From the NCBI GenBank assembly GCA_020852275.1, contig JADZBE010000027.1:1-64000 (forward strand): 64,000 bases of DNA. Direction: 5' to 3'. Under the pieces are notes generated by a model, which worked only from the letters and a program-made list of their open reading frames with translations, was not told where the DNA came from and made no database searches. The DNA is from Phycisphaerales bacterium (GTDB lineage: Bacteria; Planctomycetota; Phycisphaerae; UBA1845). The translations under genes were made by a program, and so were the position numbers. Shown one piece after another: positions 36,184 to 48,747 of the stretch (position 1 is its first letter; each line of letters begins with the position of its first letter).

Positions 36184-37592
36184 AAGCCTTGAACTTCCAC
36201 GCCGTTGCACTGTTGATCTGGATCGCGCCGCTGTCCTGCACCCGCAGACCGCAGGCGAACGAGAACCCGCCGAGCGCGAAAGCGTCGCACGCGGGGGACC
36301 GCGCCGGCGCGCAGGTTGCGGAAACCGATCACGCGCACGAAGGGCACGCGCACGAGGACGCCGCGGCCGAGCCGGCGCATGACCCTGCAGGCCATGCGCA
36401 CGAGGCCGCGACGGCTGAATCGTCGCATGAGCATGGTGAGAGCGAGCCCGCGCCGTCCGGGCACGTGGACGAGATCAAGCTCACGGCGGAGGCGGTCAAG
36501 CGACATGGAATCGAGGTCGCGGCGGCGGAGCAGCACAGGCTCAAGCCCACGTTCGTCGCTCCCGCCCAAGTGGGGTTCAACGCGGAGGCGATCGCCCATG
36601 TCGGGTCCTGGCTGCCGGGGCGCGTGCAGGAGCTGCGCGTCCGGCTCGGCGACGTCGTCAACAAGGGGGACGTTCTCCTCGTGGTGGAAAGCCCTGAGCT
36701 GGGAGAGGCACAGAGTGAGTTTCTCCAGAAGCGGATCATCGCCCAGACGGGGGTGTCCACCGTCGAGCTTGCAAAGAGCGGACTGGATCGGGCATCGCGC
36801 CTGTATGACCTCAACAAGAGCATCCCGCTTGACGAAGTGCAGAAGCGGGAGCTGGAATTCAAGTCGGCGCAAGCCCTGCAGTTGGCTGCTCAATCCGCCG
36901 CGCTCGCCGCGGAGAACAAGCTGCACCTGATGGGCATGGATCAGGCTGCCGTGCAGCAACTTGAGGAATCGGGGGAGGTCAACCCGCGAATGAACATCTT
37001 GGCGCCGCTCGCCGGGCGCGTGGTCGAACGCGAGGTCACGCTCGGCGAACTCGTCAGCCCTGAAAAAGAAGCCCTGATCGTCCTGGCGGATACGACGACC
37101 CTGTGGGTGCTGGCGGACGTGCCCGACGCACGCCTGCACGAAGTGAGCTTGGGCGCCGCGTCCTGGATCAGGTCGGATACACTCAGCGGACACAAGCACC
37201 CGGGTCAGGTGTCATACATCTCGCCGATGGTGGACCCGCGCACGCGCTCGGCCCAGGTCCGCGTCGCCGTCCAGTGCGAACACGGGACGCTGTGTCCCGG
37301 CATGTTCGTTCAAGTCGAAATCACGGCGACGAATCCCGCCGACCCGGATCCGGCGCCGCGGGTCGCCGTCCCGGAAGACGCGATCCAGACCGTGGAAGGC
37401 CTGCCTTCGGTTTTTGTCCCGGTCCCCGGCGAGTCCAACACGTTTTCCCCCCGCCCCGTCGTTCTCGGAAAACCGGTCGCCGGCATGGTCCCCGTCTATT
37501 CCGGATTGGCCGAGGGCGAGTCGTTCGTCAAGGGCGGCACGTTCATCCTGAAGGCCGAGCTGGGCAAAGGCGCCGCGGCACACGAACACTGA
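36180..37592 (+). CDS. RND efflux periplasmic adaptor, His-rich (CzcB type), unit 1
   Basis: 470 residues. After a lipoprotein-like signal (LLIWIAPLSC) comes a His/Glu-rich segment (about residues 50-98; DHAHEGHAHEDAAAEPAHDP and similar) likely to hold metal ions. The adaptor body follows: lipoyl-like half motifs VGSWLPGRVQELRVRLGDVVNKGDVLLVV and MNILAPLAGRVVEREVTLGELV around a coiled-coil hairpin, then a beta-barrel and membrane-proximal domain. This membrane-fusion protein links the pump to the outer channel and may hand over metal. The divalent-cation type (Zn, Co, Cd, Ni or Cu) cannot be fixed from sequence. Confidence 0.92.
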   Translation: MKALNFHAVALLIWIAPLSCTRRPQANENPPSAKASHAGDRAGAQVAETDHAHEGHAHEDAAAEPAHDPAGHAHEAATAESSHEHGESEPAPSGHVDEIKLTAEAVKRHGIEVAAAEQHRLKPTFVAPAQVGFNAEAIAHVGSWLPGRVQELRVRLGDVVNKGDVLLVVESPELGEAQSEFLQKRIIAQTGVSTVELAKSGLDRASRLYDLNKSIPLDEVQKRELEFKSAQALQLAAQSAALAAENKLHLMGMDQAAVQQLEESGEVNPRMNILAPLAGRVVEREVTLGELVSPEKEALIVLADTTTLWVLADVPDARLHEVSLGAASWIRSDTLSGHKHPGQVSYISPMVDPRTRSAQVRVAVQCEHGTLCPGMFVQVEITATNPADPDPAPRVAVPEDAIQTVEGLPSVFVPVPGESNTFSPRPVVLGKPVAGMVPVYSGLAEGESFVKGGTFILKAELGKGAAAHEH

Positions 37593-37624
37593 GAAGTTGA
37601 TAATCCCAAGGGAATCCGCTCGTC

Positions 37625-41113
<3,489 letters not shown>

Positions 41114-41135
41114 GGCTTCGTGGGGAGCATGAAAC

Positions 41136-42671
41136 ATGAGGAACATCCTCGCCTTGACGATGGTCGCGGGCGTCGTGGCCGGCGGAGTCTGGTATGCACT
41201 GCGGCGTCCGCGGATTGCAGGGGAATCCGCCGCGGATGGATCGGTGTGCGCCGAGCACGGTTTGGCGCCGGCGGAGTGTCCCTGGTGCGACCCGACGCTC
41301 GTTGAAAAACTCGGCATGTGCGCCGGGCACGGCGTCCCCGAGGCGCTGTGCTGGAAGTGTCATGACAAGCTGGTCGCGGCGTTCAAGAAGAAGAACGATT
41401 GGTGCGCCGGACACGACTGCCCGGAATCGCTCTGCAAGATCTGCAATGGCGAGGGCGGTTCGGACAAGCCGGCGGCGGAGCGTGCCGGACAGGATGCCCC
41501 ACGCGCGGCGGCGGCTCCGGCTGGCGCCATCAACGGGGATGGGACGATTTCGCCAACGCGTCACTCGCAGGCGCCCAACGCGCGGTGTGAGACGGGCAAG
41601 ACGCTCGTGACGCTGGCCGACGCCGAGACGGTTCGAAGAGCGGGACTGGAGTTCGCCCCGGTGGAACGAAAGCCCATCAGTCAGACGATCTCCTGCAACG
41701 CTCAACTGGGGTACGACCTCAATCGCTTCGCGCGGCTGACCCCGCGCGCGCCAGGCCTGCTCAGCGAGGTCCGCGTAGACCTGGGGTCCGCCCTGCGCCG
41801 CGGCGACGTGCTGGCCGTCGTCGATTCCGCGGAGTTCGCCCAGGCGAAGGCCGACTACCTTCAGGCCGTCGCTTCGCTGCACCTGGCGGAAAAAAACAGC
41901 GACCGCGAACGGGAGCTGCACGAGCGTTCAGGCACGCCGATGAAGGATCTGCTCGAAGCCGAGGCCCGCCTCATCTCCAGTCAGATGGACGTCCGGAAGG
42001 CGAGCCTGCGGCTGCACACGCTGGGCTGGGACGACTCCCGCGTGCAGGGATTGGAGCAATCCAAGGACCTCAGTTCACTGCTGGAACTGGTCGCCCCGTT
42101 CGACGGTCTCGTGGTCGAGCGCAGCGCGGTCGTGGGGGAGAGCGTGGATACGACGCGCGCCCTGTTCGCGGTGGCGGATACGTCGCGGATGTGGGCGATG
42201 CTGGATCTCCATTCGTCCGACGCGGCGCTGCTGGCGCTGGGGCAGCCGGTGCAGGTGGACATCGACGGCGCAAGCGGACCGATCCCGGAGGCGCGCATCT
42301 CCTGGATCAGCACGGAGGTGGACCCCCGGACCCGGACGCTCAAGGCACGAGCCGAGCTGCACAACGCATCCTCTGCCCTGCGCGCCAACATGTTCGCGCA
42401 CGCGAAGGTCCGCGTGCTCGAGGAGCAGCCCCTGCTCACCGTGCCCAAGCCCGCGCTGCAATGGGACGGGTGCTGCAACATCGTCTTCGTTCGCAAGTCC
42501 GAACGGGAATTCGAGCCTCGAAAAGTGTCGCTCGGTTACGAAACACAGGACCTCGTGGAAATTCGCGGCGGCGTGACGGAGGGGGAAAGCGTCGTCACCA
42601 CCGGCAGTTATCTGCTCAAGACAGAAATCATGAAGAGCAGCATCGGGGCCGGCTGCTGCCCGGATGATTGA
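41136..42671 (+). CDS. RND efflux periplasmic adaptor with triple C-H-C-C repeat, unit 2
   Basis: 511 residues. An N-terminal membrane segment (LALTMVAGVVAGGVWYAL) is followed by three modules with identical C-x2-H-x6-C-x2-C spacing: C38/H41/C48/C51, C62/H65/C72/C75 and C90/H93/C100/C103. Each is a likely zinc- or copper-binding knuckle. The adaptor body runs from about residue 150: FARLTPRAPGLLSEVRVDLGSALRRGDVLAVVDS, a coiled coil, then LLELVAPFDGLVVERSAVVGES and VDPRTRTLKARAELHN. The C-terminus ends GAGCCPDD, adding another Cys pair. Similar knuckles occur in other planctomycete adaptors from memory; function as metal capture is inferred. Confidence 0.92.
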   Translation: MRNILALTMVAGVVAGGVWYALRRPRIAGESAADGSVCAEHGLAPAECPWCDPTLVEKLGMCAGHGVPEALCWKCHDKLVAAFKKKNDWCAGHDCPESLCKICNGEGGSDKPAAERAGQDAPRAAAAPAGAINGDGTISPTRHSQAPNARCETGKTLVTLADAETVRRAGLEFAPVERKPISQTISCNAQLGYDLNRFARLTPRAPGLLSEVRVDLGSALRRGDVLAVVDSAEFAQAKADYLQAVASLHLAEKNSDRERELHERSGTPMKDLLEAEARLISSQMDVRKASLRLHTLGWDDSRVQGLEQSKDLSSLLELVAPFDGLVVERSAVVGESVDTTRALFAVADTSRMWAMLDLHSSDAALLALGQPVQVDIDGASGPIPEARISWISTEVDPRTRTLKARAELHNASSALRANMFAHAKVRVLEEQPLLTVPKPALQWDGCCNIVFVRKSEREFEPRKVSLGYETQDLVEIRGGVTEGESVVTTGSYLLKTEIMKSSIGAGCCPDD

Positions 42672-42686
42672 GAATCGGCGATGTGT

Positions 42687-42734
42687 GGCACCGGTTTCCA
42701 ACCGGTGAGTGTAGCACAGGATTCCAACCTGTGC
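42687..42734. repeat. Repeat family 3, two units inside the efflux operon
   Basis: GGCACCGGTTTCCAACCGGT and GCACAGGATTCCAACCTGTG are two palindromic units of the GGTTGGAAACC family, in the 158-bp space between adaptor 2 and pump 2. Confidence 0.85.
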
Positions 42735-42829
42735 CGCTGCATATTCCCCATCATTGGAGCCTTATGGGAATCTCCATACTCGACTGCGAACCTCAGGATT
42801 TGCACCATTCAAGCTCGGGGACTGCCTGA

Positions 42830-45800
42830 ATGCTCAACCGGATCATCATCTGGTCACTGCAGAACCGCTTTCTGGTCATCGTCCTGACGGCGGCGCTGAT
42901 CGGCTCCGGGCTGGTTGCTCTGCGCCATCTGCCCATCGACGCCTTCCCGGACACCACCCCCGTGATGGTGCAGGTCAATGCCGTGGCGCCGTCGCTGGGT
43001 CCAGTGGAGATCGAACAGCAGATCACGGCGCCGCTGGAGCGCGTGGTGTCCGGCCTGCCCAAGTTGACGGAAGTCCGGTCGGTTTCCAAGTTCGGATTCT
43101 GCCAGCTCGCGGCCGTGTTTGAAGACGGCACGGACATTTACTTCGCGCGCCAGATGGTAAGCGAGCGACTGCAGTCTGCGGAATTGCCCGAGGGCGTGGA
43201 TCGACCTGAGCTTGGACCGATTGCCACGGGACTGGGGGAGATCTTTCATTATATTGTGACCAGTCCGACGCGGAGCCTCACGGAACTGACCACGATTCAG
43301 GACTGGATCATCAAGCCGCAACTGGCGTCCGTCTCCGGCGTGGCCGAGGTAAACACGTGGGGCGGGCAGCGCCGCCAGTTCCAGGTGCTTGTGCAGCCGG
43401 CCGCGCTCGTCAAACACTCCCTGACGCTCGACGACGTGCGCGACGCACTGCAACACAACAACCTCAGCGTCGGCGGCGGGCAGTTGATACAGGCGGGGGA
43501 ACTGCACGTCATCTATGGTCTGGCGCTGACCACCAACCTCGATCAAGTCGGCAACATTGTCATCGAGGCGCACGACGGCGTGCCCATTCGCATCCGCGAC
43601 GTGGCCGAGGTGCGAGAAGGTTATGAGATCCGTCGCGGCGGTGTCACCGCCAACGGGAAGGGAGAGATCGTCCACGGGCTGGGCTTCATGCTCATGGGCG
43701 AGAACAGCCATGACGTGACGCAGCGGCTCGAGGCCAAGCTGGACGAAGCGCGCAAGTCGCTGCCCGAGGACGTGGAAGTCCGCGTGGTGTACGAGCGCAC
43801 GGAGCTGGTTGACAGAGTCATCGCGACCGTGAAGCGCAACTTGTACGAGGGCGCCATTCTCGTGGTGGCGGTGTTGTTTGTATTCCTCGGCCACCTGCGC
43901 GCCGGCCTGATCGTAGCACTGGCTATCCCCCTTTCCATGTTTTTCGCCTTCAACAACATGGTGCGTTTCGGCATTGCCGCCAGTCTGCTCAGTCTGGGCG
44001 CCATAGACTTCGGCCTGGTCGTGGACAGCACCGTCATCATGGTGGAGAACTGCGTCCGCCGCCTGGAGCAGGCCGGAGAGGCGCGACCCGCGCGGGAGGT
44101 CGTGCGCGACGCGGCGATTGAAGTTCGCGGACCCACGATGTTCGGCGAACTTATCATCATGGTCGTCTATCTGCCCATTCTTCTGCTCGAAGGAATCGAA
44201 GGCAAACTGTTCCGGCCGATGGCGCTGACGGTCTTGTTCGCCCTGGCCAGTTCGCTGGTGTTGTCGCTGACGCTCATGCCGGTGTTGTGCAGTCTGTTCC
44301 TTCGCCGCAAGCAACATGCCGCGAAGGAAAACGCATTGATCCGTCTGTTGCAGGCGATTTTCAGACCCCTCATCCGCGCGGCGGTGCGTCACTGTGTTTT
44401 GACGCTTTCCGGCGGACTGGTCTTGTTGGGCGGCGGCGTGTGGCTAGGGGCCGGCCTGGGCGCGGAGTTTATTCCGCGTCTGTCCGAAATGGCCATTGTC
44501 ATGAACACGGTCCGGTTGGCCGGCGTGTCGCTGGATGAATCGCTGCGCTATGGAACACGGATTGAGCAACTGCTGTTGGAACGCTTTCCGGATGAAATCC
44601 GGGACGTCTGGAGCCGGACCGGCTCGGCGGAGATTGCGACCGACCCGATGGGACTGGAATTGACGGACATTTTTCTGACGCTCGAGCCGCGCGAGCAATG
44701 GAAGCGCGCGACTTCCCAGGACGAACTCGTGGAGCGCCTGGACGAGGAATTGGCGCGCCTGCCCGGCATGAACGTCGCCTTCAGTCAGCCGATTGAAATG
44801 CGCATGAACGAGATGATCGCCGGGATTCGCGCCGACGTGGGGGTCAAGATTTTCGGCGAAGACCTGGAGGTTTTGAAACAGCAGGCTCGCGCCGCGGAGA
44901 CGATCCTCAAGTCGATCCCCGGCAGCGCGGACGTCTCGGTCGAGCAGATCACCGGGCTGCCGGTGGTGGAAGTGCGCATCGATCAGGACGCCGTCGCGCG
45001 CCACGGCGTGCCCGCGGCGCACGTACTGGAGATGATCGAGGCCCTCGGCGGCATCACGGTCGGACAGGTCCGCGAAGGGGACCGCCGGTTCGACCTCGTG
45101 GTCAAGCTCGGCGAGAATGTGGCGCGGGATGTTGCCGCCCTGTCGGACCTGCTGATCACCACGGCTTCCGGCGAGCAGCTTCCCCTGCACCGCCTGGCGA
45201 CCCTCCGCCAGGTTGAAGGACCGGCCACCATCAACCGTGAGTGGCAGAAGCGCCGGATCATTGCGCAGTGCAACGTGCGCGGCCGCGACCTGGGCGGGTT
45301 CGTCAGCGAAGCAGCGGGCAGATTGAATGCGGAGTTGAGACTGCCCGTGGGGTATCACTGGACGCTCGGCGGTCAGTATCAGCACCTCATCCGTGCGAGC
45401 AAGCGGCTCTCGGTTGTCGTTCCGCTGGCCTTGGCGATGATCCTGGTGCTGCTCTACTTGAGCGTGCGATCGGTGCGCGATGCGCTGATCATCTTCTCCG
45501 GCGCGCCGTTCGCCGCGTTGGGCGGCATCGTCGCGCTGTGGTTGCGGGACATGCCGTTCACCATTGCCGCGGGCGTGGGCTTCGTGGCCGTGTCCGGCGT
45601 GTCCATGCTCAATGGGTTGGTGCTCGTTTCGACGCTGCGCCAACGCCTTGCCGCGGGCGTCGCGCTGCCTGAGGCGATCGAAGAAACGCGCGTCATGCGC
45701 CTGCGCCCGATCCTGATGACGGCGACCGTGGCCGCGCTGGGCTTCATCCCCATGGCGCTGAACACGGGCATCGGCGCGGAAGTGCAGCGCCCGCTGGCGA

Positions 45801-45943
45801 CGGTGGTGATCGGCGGCGTCATTTCGGACAACCTGCTGACGTTGATGATGATCCCGGCGCTGTATTCGCTGCTGGGCGCGGGGCGCGTGACGAAGCGCGA
45901 AGCTGTCGGCATGGAATCTGTGGGTGGCACTCCGTCGATGTGA
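42830..45943 (+). CDS. Heavy-metal RND pump (CzcA type), unit 2
   Basis: 1037 residues, the usual length. It carries the HME helix-4 motif SLGAIDFGLVVDSTVIMVENCVRR (about residue 393), with Ser-Thr in place of Gly-Ala in unit 1. N-terminal LPIDAFPDTTPVMVQVNA and the second-repeat GGQYQHLIRASKRLSVVVPLALAMILVLLYLS are as expected. It lacks the His-rich periplasmic insertion of unit 1. Sequence differences in the central helices and the different adaptor suggest a different metal specificity. It follows a 158-bp gap containing repeats, and it is not known whether transcription continues across that gap. Confidence 0.95.
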   Translation: MLNRIIIWSLQNRFLVIVLTAALIGSGLVALRHLPIDAFPDTTPVMVQVNAVAPSLGPVEIEQQITAPLERVVSGLPKLTEVRSVSKFGFCQLAAVFEDGTDIYFARQMVSERLQSAELPEGVDRPELGPIATGLGEIFHYIVTSPTRSLTELTTIQDWIIKPQLASVSGVAEVNTWGGQRRQFQVLVQPAALVKHSLTLDDVRDALQHNNLSVGGGQLIQAGELHVIYGLALTTNLDQVGNIVIEAHDGVPIRIRDVAEVREGYEIRRGGVTANGKGEIVHGLGFMLMGENSHDVTQRLEAKLDEARKSLPEDVEVRVVYERTELVDRVIATVKRNLYEGAILVVAVLFVFLGHLRAGLIVALAIPLSMFFAFNNMVRFGIAASLLSLGAIDFGLVVDSTVIMVENCVRRLEQAGEARPAREVVRDAAIEVRGPTMFGELIIMVVYLPILLLEGIEGKLFRPMALTVLFALASSLVLSLTLMPVLCSLFLRRKQHAAKENALIRLLQAIFRPLIRAAVRHCVLTLSGGLVLLGGGVWLGAGLGAEFIPRLSEMAIVMNTVRLAGVSLDESLRYGTRIEQLLLERFPDEIRDVWSRTGSAEIATDPMGLELTDIFLTLEPREQWKRATSQDELVERLDEELARLPGMNVAFSQPIEMRMNEMIAGIRADVGVKIFGEDLEVLKQQARAAETILKSIPGSADVSVEQITGLPVVEVRIDQDAVARHGVPAAHVLEMIEALGGITVGQVREGDRRFDLVVKLGENVARDVAALSDLLITTASGEQLPLHRLATLRQVEGPATINREWQKRRIIAQCNVRGRDLGGFVSEAAGRLNAELRLPVGYHWTLGGQYQHLIRASKRLSVVVPLALAMILVLLYLSVRSVRDALIIFSGAPFAALGGIVALWLRDMPFTIAAGVGFVAVSGVSMLNGLVLVSTLRQRLAAGVALPEAIEETRVMRLRPILMTATVAALGFIPMALNTGIGAEVQRPLATVVIGGVISDNLLTLMMIPALYSLLGAGRVTKREAVGMESVGGTPSM

Positions 45944-45996
45944 ATCGGGCCTGCGGATGCGTCACGATTCTGCCGAGACGTGGGTTTGGAATGCTG

Positions 45997-46178
45997 CACA
46001 GGTTGGAAACCTGTGCTACCGCCACCGGTTGGAAACCTGGGCTACAGCCACCGGTTGGAAACCGGTGCCACAGGCACCGATTGGGAACCTGGGCTACAGC
46101 CACCGGTTGGAAACCGGTGCCACAGAGACCGGTTGGGAACCTGGGCATTAGGAACAGGTTGGACACCGGTGCCACATT
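45997..46178. repeat. Repeat family 3, seven-unit 26-bp tandem array
   Basis: GGTTGG (or GATTGG) recurs at 46001, 46027, 46053, 46079, 46105, 46131 and 46157, an exact 26-bp period. Units have the form CACCGGTTGGAAACCGGTGC with imperfect palindromy. The array sits between the convergent ends of pump 2 and trxB. Reading frames through it give TGWKPVPQ-type peptides that are not proteins. Confidence 0.9.
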
Positions 46179-46187
46179 CACCTCTGC

Positions 46188-47228
46188 TCAGTGCACGCCC
46201 TTGTCGGCGAGCCACCGCTCCGCGTCGATCGCCGCCTTGCAGCCCATGCCCGCGGCCGTGATCGCCTGGCGATAGACGCTGTCCACGCAATCGCCCGCGG
46301 CGAACACACCGTCCACGCTGGCCATCGAGCGGAAGGCGTCCGTCAGCTTGATGTACCCCTTGGCGTCGAGCGAGAGTTGTCCGCCGAGGAAGGCGGTCGC
46401 CGGGGTGTGACCGATGGCGCAGAACATGCCGGACACCGGCAGGTCAGACATCGCGCCGGTCACCGTGTCCTTCAATCGCAAGGCGGTGATGTGCTGATCA
46501 CCGAGCACGTCGGCGACCGTCTTGTTCCACTGTGGCGCGATTTTGGGATTGGAGAGCGCCCGCTGCTGCATGATCTTGCTGGCGCGAAGCTGATCGCGGC
46601 GGTGAATGAGGTACACCTTGGACGCGAACTTGGTCAGATATGACGCTTCCTCGATGGCCGAGTCGCCGCCGCCGATGACCGCGACGTCTTTGTTGCGAAA
46701 CGCCGGCAAAGCCCCGTCGCACACGGCGCAGGCGCTGACGCCCCCTCCGCTGCGCGCCAGCCGCTGCTCGTTGGGCAGGTTCAGCCAGTTGGCCGTCGCG
46801 CCGGTGGCGACGATCACACTTTGCGCGCGGTACTCGGTTCCGTCCTCGCCGACGACTTTGAACGGACGGCTGCCAAGATCCACGCTCGCGCAGTCGTGAT
46901 AGGCGGCGTCGTGCCCGTTGAAGCGGTCGGAGACGTCGGGGTCGAATCCCTTGTCGCTGACGACGCGCGTGCCGAACCGCACGGCCTGCTGCTCGAAGTG
47001 CCACATCAGCGTCGGTCCGTCCACGCCGTGCGGGAAGCCCGGGTAGTTCTCAACTTCCGTGGTGAGCATGAGCTGTCCGCCGGGGAGGATCGTCGTCGGC
47101 GTCTGCTTGGGCCGGCCGGCGAACACGAGCGGGGCGAGGTTCGCCCGCGCGGCGTAGATCGCGGCCGTCCAGCCGGCGGGACCGGATCCGATGATGATGA
47201 CCTTCTCCACGTTCGCGTGCGTTGTCAT
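46188..47228 (-). CDS. trxB: Thioredoxin reductase
   Basis: 346 residues, slightly longer than the usual 320. This cytoplasmic FAD enzyme transfers electrons from NADPH to thioredoxin. The FAD-binding motif is IIIGSGPAGWTAAIYAARANL (about residues 11-31), the redox-active dithiol is CAVCDGALP (C167, C170), and NADPH binding is VAVIGGGDSAIEEASYL. The C-terminal FAD signature GVFAAGDCVDSVYRQAITAAGMGCKAAIDAERWL is intact. AGGCAGG is upstream. No thioredoxin gene is adjacent. Confidence 0.96.
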   Translation of the reverse strand: MTTHANVEKVIIIGSGPAGWTAAIYAARANLAPLVFAGRPKQTPTTILPGGQLMLTTEVENYPGFPHGVDGPTLMWHFEQQAVRFGTRVVSDKGFDPDVSDRFNGHDAAYHDCASVDLGSRPFKVVGEDGTEYRAQSVIVATGATANWLNLPNEQRLARSGGGVSACAVCDGALPAFRNKDVAVIGGGDSAIEEASYLTKFASKVYLIHRRDQLRASKIMQQRALSNPKIAPQWNKTVADVLGDQHITALRLKDTVTGAMSDLPVSGMFCAIGHTPATAFLGGQLSLDAKGYIKLTDAFRSMASVDGVFAAGDCVDSVYRQAITAAGMGCKAAIDAERWLADKGVH

Positions 47229-47318
47229 GGCATGACCTGCCTTTCAGGATGTTGGATGCTCGATGCGGGCTGATGGTAATGCGGCGGCGGAGCTGAACCA
47301 AGGTGGGGCAGGGGACGC

Positions 47319-47363
47319 GCAGCTCGGAAAGCTGCAGAAACCCTGGCAGGTCGGAGACCTGCC
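47319..47363. repeat. Two-hairpin GGCAGGTC repeat, inverted copy
   Basis: GCAGCT/AGCTGC (47319-47335) and GGCAGGTC/GACCTGCC (47345-47363) match the element at 939-985 in opposite orientation. Confidence 0.6.
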
Positions 47364-47393
47364 CCGCCGCGCCGGGCTCGCACTCGCGCGCGG

Positions 47394-48689
47394 CTACGCG
47401 ATGCCGTGGTTGACGGCGTGCTCGAACGCATCGGCGAAGCGATCCACCTCCGCCAGCGTCGTGTACGTGTTGGGCGTGATGCGGATGCCGTTAACCGCTC
47501 CGATCACAATGGGCGTCACGACGATCTTGTGCTTGTCCCACAACCACCCGGTCAGCGCGCCGGCGTCCAGCCCTTCCACGCCGAGCGTGCAGATCGCCCC
47601 GCCCATGCCCGCCTCCAGGCTCGTGTAACAGCGCACCTTCGGCAGCTTTGTGAGTCGCGCTGCATGGCGGTCGCGCAGGTAGGTCAGCCGCGCGATCTTC
47701 CGCTCGGCGCCGATGCCCTCGTAAAACGACAGCGCCTCCGCGATCGCCAGCCGCGGCGCCGTCGGGTGTGTGCCGATTTCCTCGAACTTGCGGATGTCGT
47801 CCTTCTTCGGGTCCGGCGCGGCCATGAGCGGCCAGAGGTTGGCGATCTTCGACTTGCGGACGTAGAGGAATCCGGTGCCGATCGGCGCGGAGCACCACTT
47901 GTGCAGGCTGGTCCCGTAGTAGTCGCAGTCGAGGTCGGCGTGATGAAACGGGAAATGCGCGAAGGCGTGCGCGCCATCGACGATGACCTCGATGTGGCGC
48001 TGCCGCGCCATGTGCACGACCTCCTTGACCGGGAAGATCTGCCCCGTCAGGTTGGTGATATGGCACATGAGGATCGCGCGGGTCTTCGGCGTCACGTTTT
48101 TCTCGAAGAGCGCCGCCAGCTCGGCCTTGGACTTCGGCGGTGTGTCGAACTCGAAGGTCCTGAGCACGATGCCCTCGCGCGCCTCGCGCTGTTTGAGCGT
48201 GTTGAGCATGCGCGGGTAGTCGTGCGCCGTGGCCAGCACCTCGTCGCCGGGCCTGAGGTCCAGACCGAACAGGCAGATCTGCAGGGCTTCGCTCGAGTTC
48301 CGCGTGATGGCGATTTCTTCGGCGTCGCAGCCGAAGTGGTCGGCCAGTCGCCTGCGAACGGTTTCCACCTGCGGGTCCAGCACGGCCCAGAGATAGCGCG
48401 AGGGCGCGTGATTGGTGATCGCTTCGTTACGACCCTGCGCCGCGAGGACCATGCTCGGCGCCGGCGCGACGCCGCCGTTGTTGAGGTTGGTGATCGAGCG
48501 GTCCACGTCGTACGCCCGCTGGACCTGGAACCAGAAGTCCTCGTGGGACGCCAGCTCCTGCGGCGTGGCGCCGCCCGCATCGGCGACCGCCGCGCGCACG
48601 CGCGCCACCGCGTCGTTGCGAAACGCCGCCACATATCCGAAAGCGGCGGCGGCGCAGGATTGTCTGAGAAAAGATCGTCGTGTGCTCAA
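47394..48689 (-). CDS. Tat-signal class V aminotransferase-like PLP enzyme
   Basis: 431 residues from a TTG at 48689. This start is preferred because GGGAG lies seven bases upstream and the product then begins STRRSFLRQSCAAAAFGYVAA, a twin-arginine signal. An earlier ATG at 48737 would put about 16 extra residues in front, and its frame runs back into a family-2 repeat. The PLP lysine is in CDYYGTSLHKWC (K264), with the PLP-binding Asp and His in VIVDGAHAF (D239, H241). The closest remembered relatives are isopenicillin N epimerase-like and cysteine desulfurase-like proteins. Substrate is unknown. Export of a PLP enzyme by Tat with its cofactor is plausible. Confidence 0.86.
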   Translation of the reverse strand: MSTRRSFLRQSCAAAAFGYVAAFRNDAVARVRAAVADAGGATPQELASHEDFWFQVQRAYDVDRSITNLNNGGVAPAPSMVLAAQGRNEAITNHAPSRYLWAVLDPQVETVRRRLADHFGCDAEEIAITRNSSEALQICLFGLDLRPGDEVLATAHDYPRMLNTLKQREAREGIVLRTFEFDTPPKSKAELAALFEKNVTPKTRAILMCHITNLTGQIFPVKEVVHMARQRHIEVIVDGAHAFAHFPFHHADLDCDYYGTSLHKWCSAPIGTGFLYVRKSKIANLWPLMAAPDPKKDDIRKFEEIGTHPTAPRLAIAEALSFYEGIGAERKIARLTYLRDRHAARLTKLPKVRCYTSLEAGMGGAICTLGVEGLDAGALTGWLWDKHKIVVTPIVIGAVNGIRITPNTYTTLAEVDRFADAFEHAVNHGIA

Positions 48690-48747
48690 CGGACGGCTCC
48701 CGTAAGTGCGCTGGTGTGCGCCTCGTTGAAATTGCATCCTGTCCAAG

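Noticed and set aside
45997-46178. CRISPR-like array
   Set aside because: Units abut with an exact 26-bp period and no unique spacers; there are no cas genes nearby.
45940-46275. Frames encoding repeated TGWKPVPQ-type peptides
   Set aside because: They follow the 26-bp array through different reading frames; this is a well-known annotation artefact of such repeats.
48690-48746. Upstream starts (TTG 48746, ATG 48737) for the class V PLP enzyme
   Set aside because: They place extra residues before the twin-arginine signal and run back toward a family-2 repeat; the TTG at 48689 has a properly spaced ribosome-binding site.
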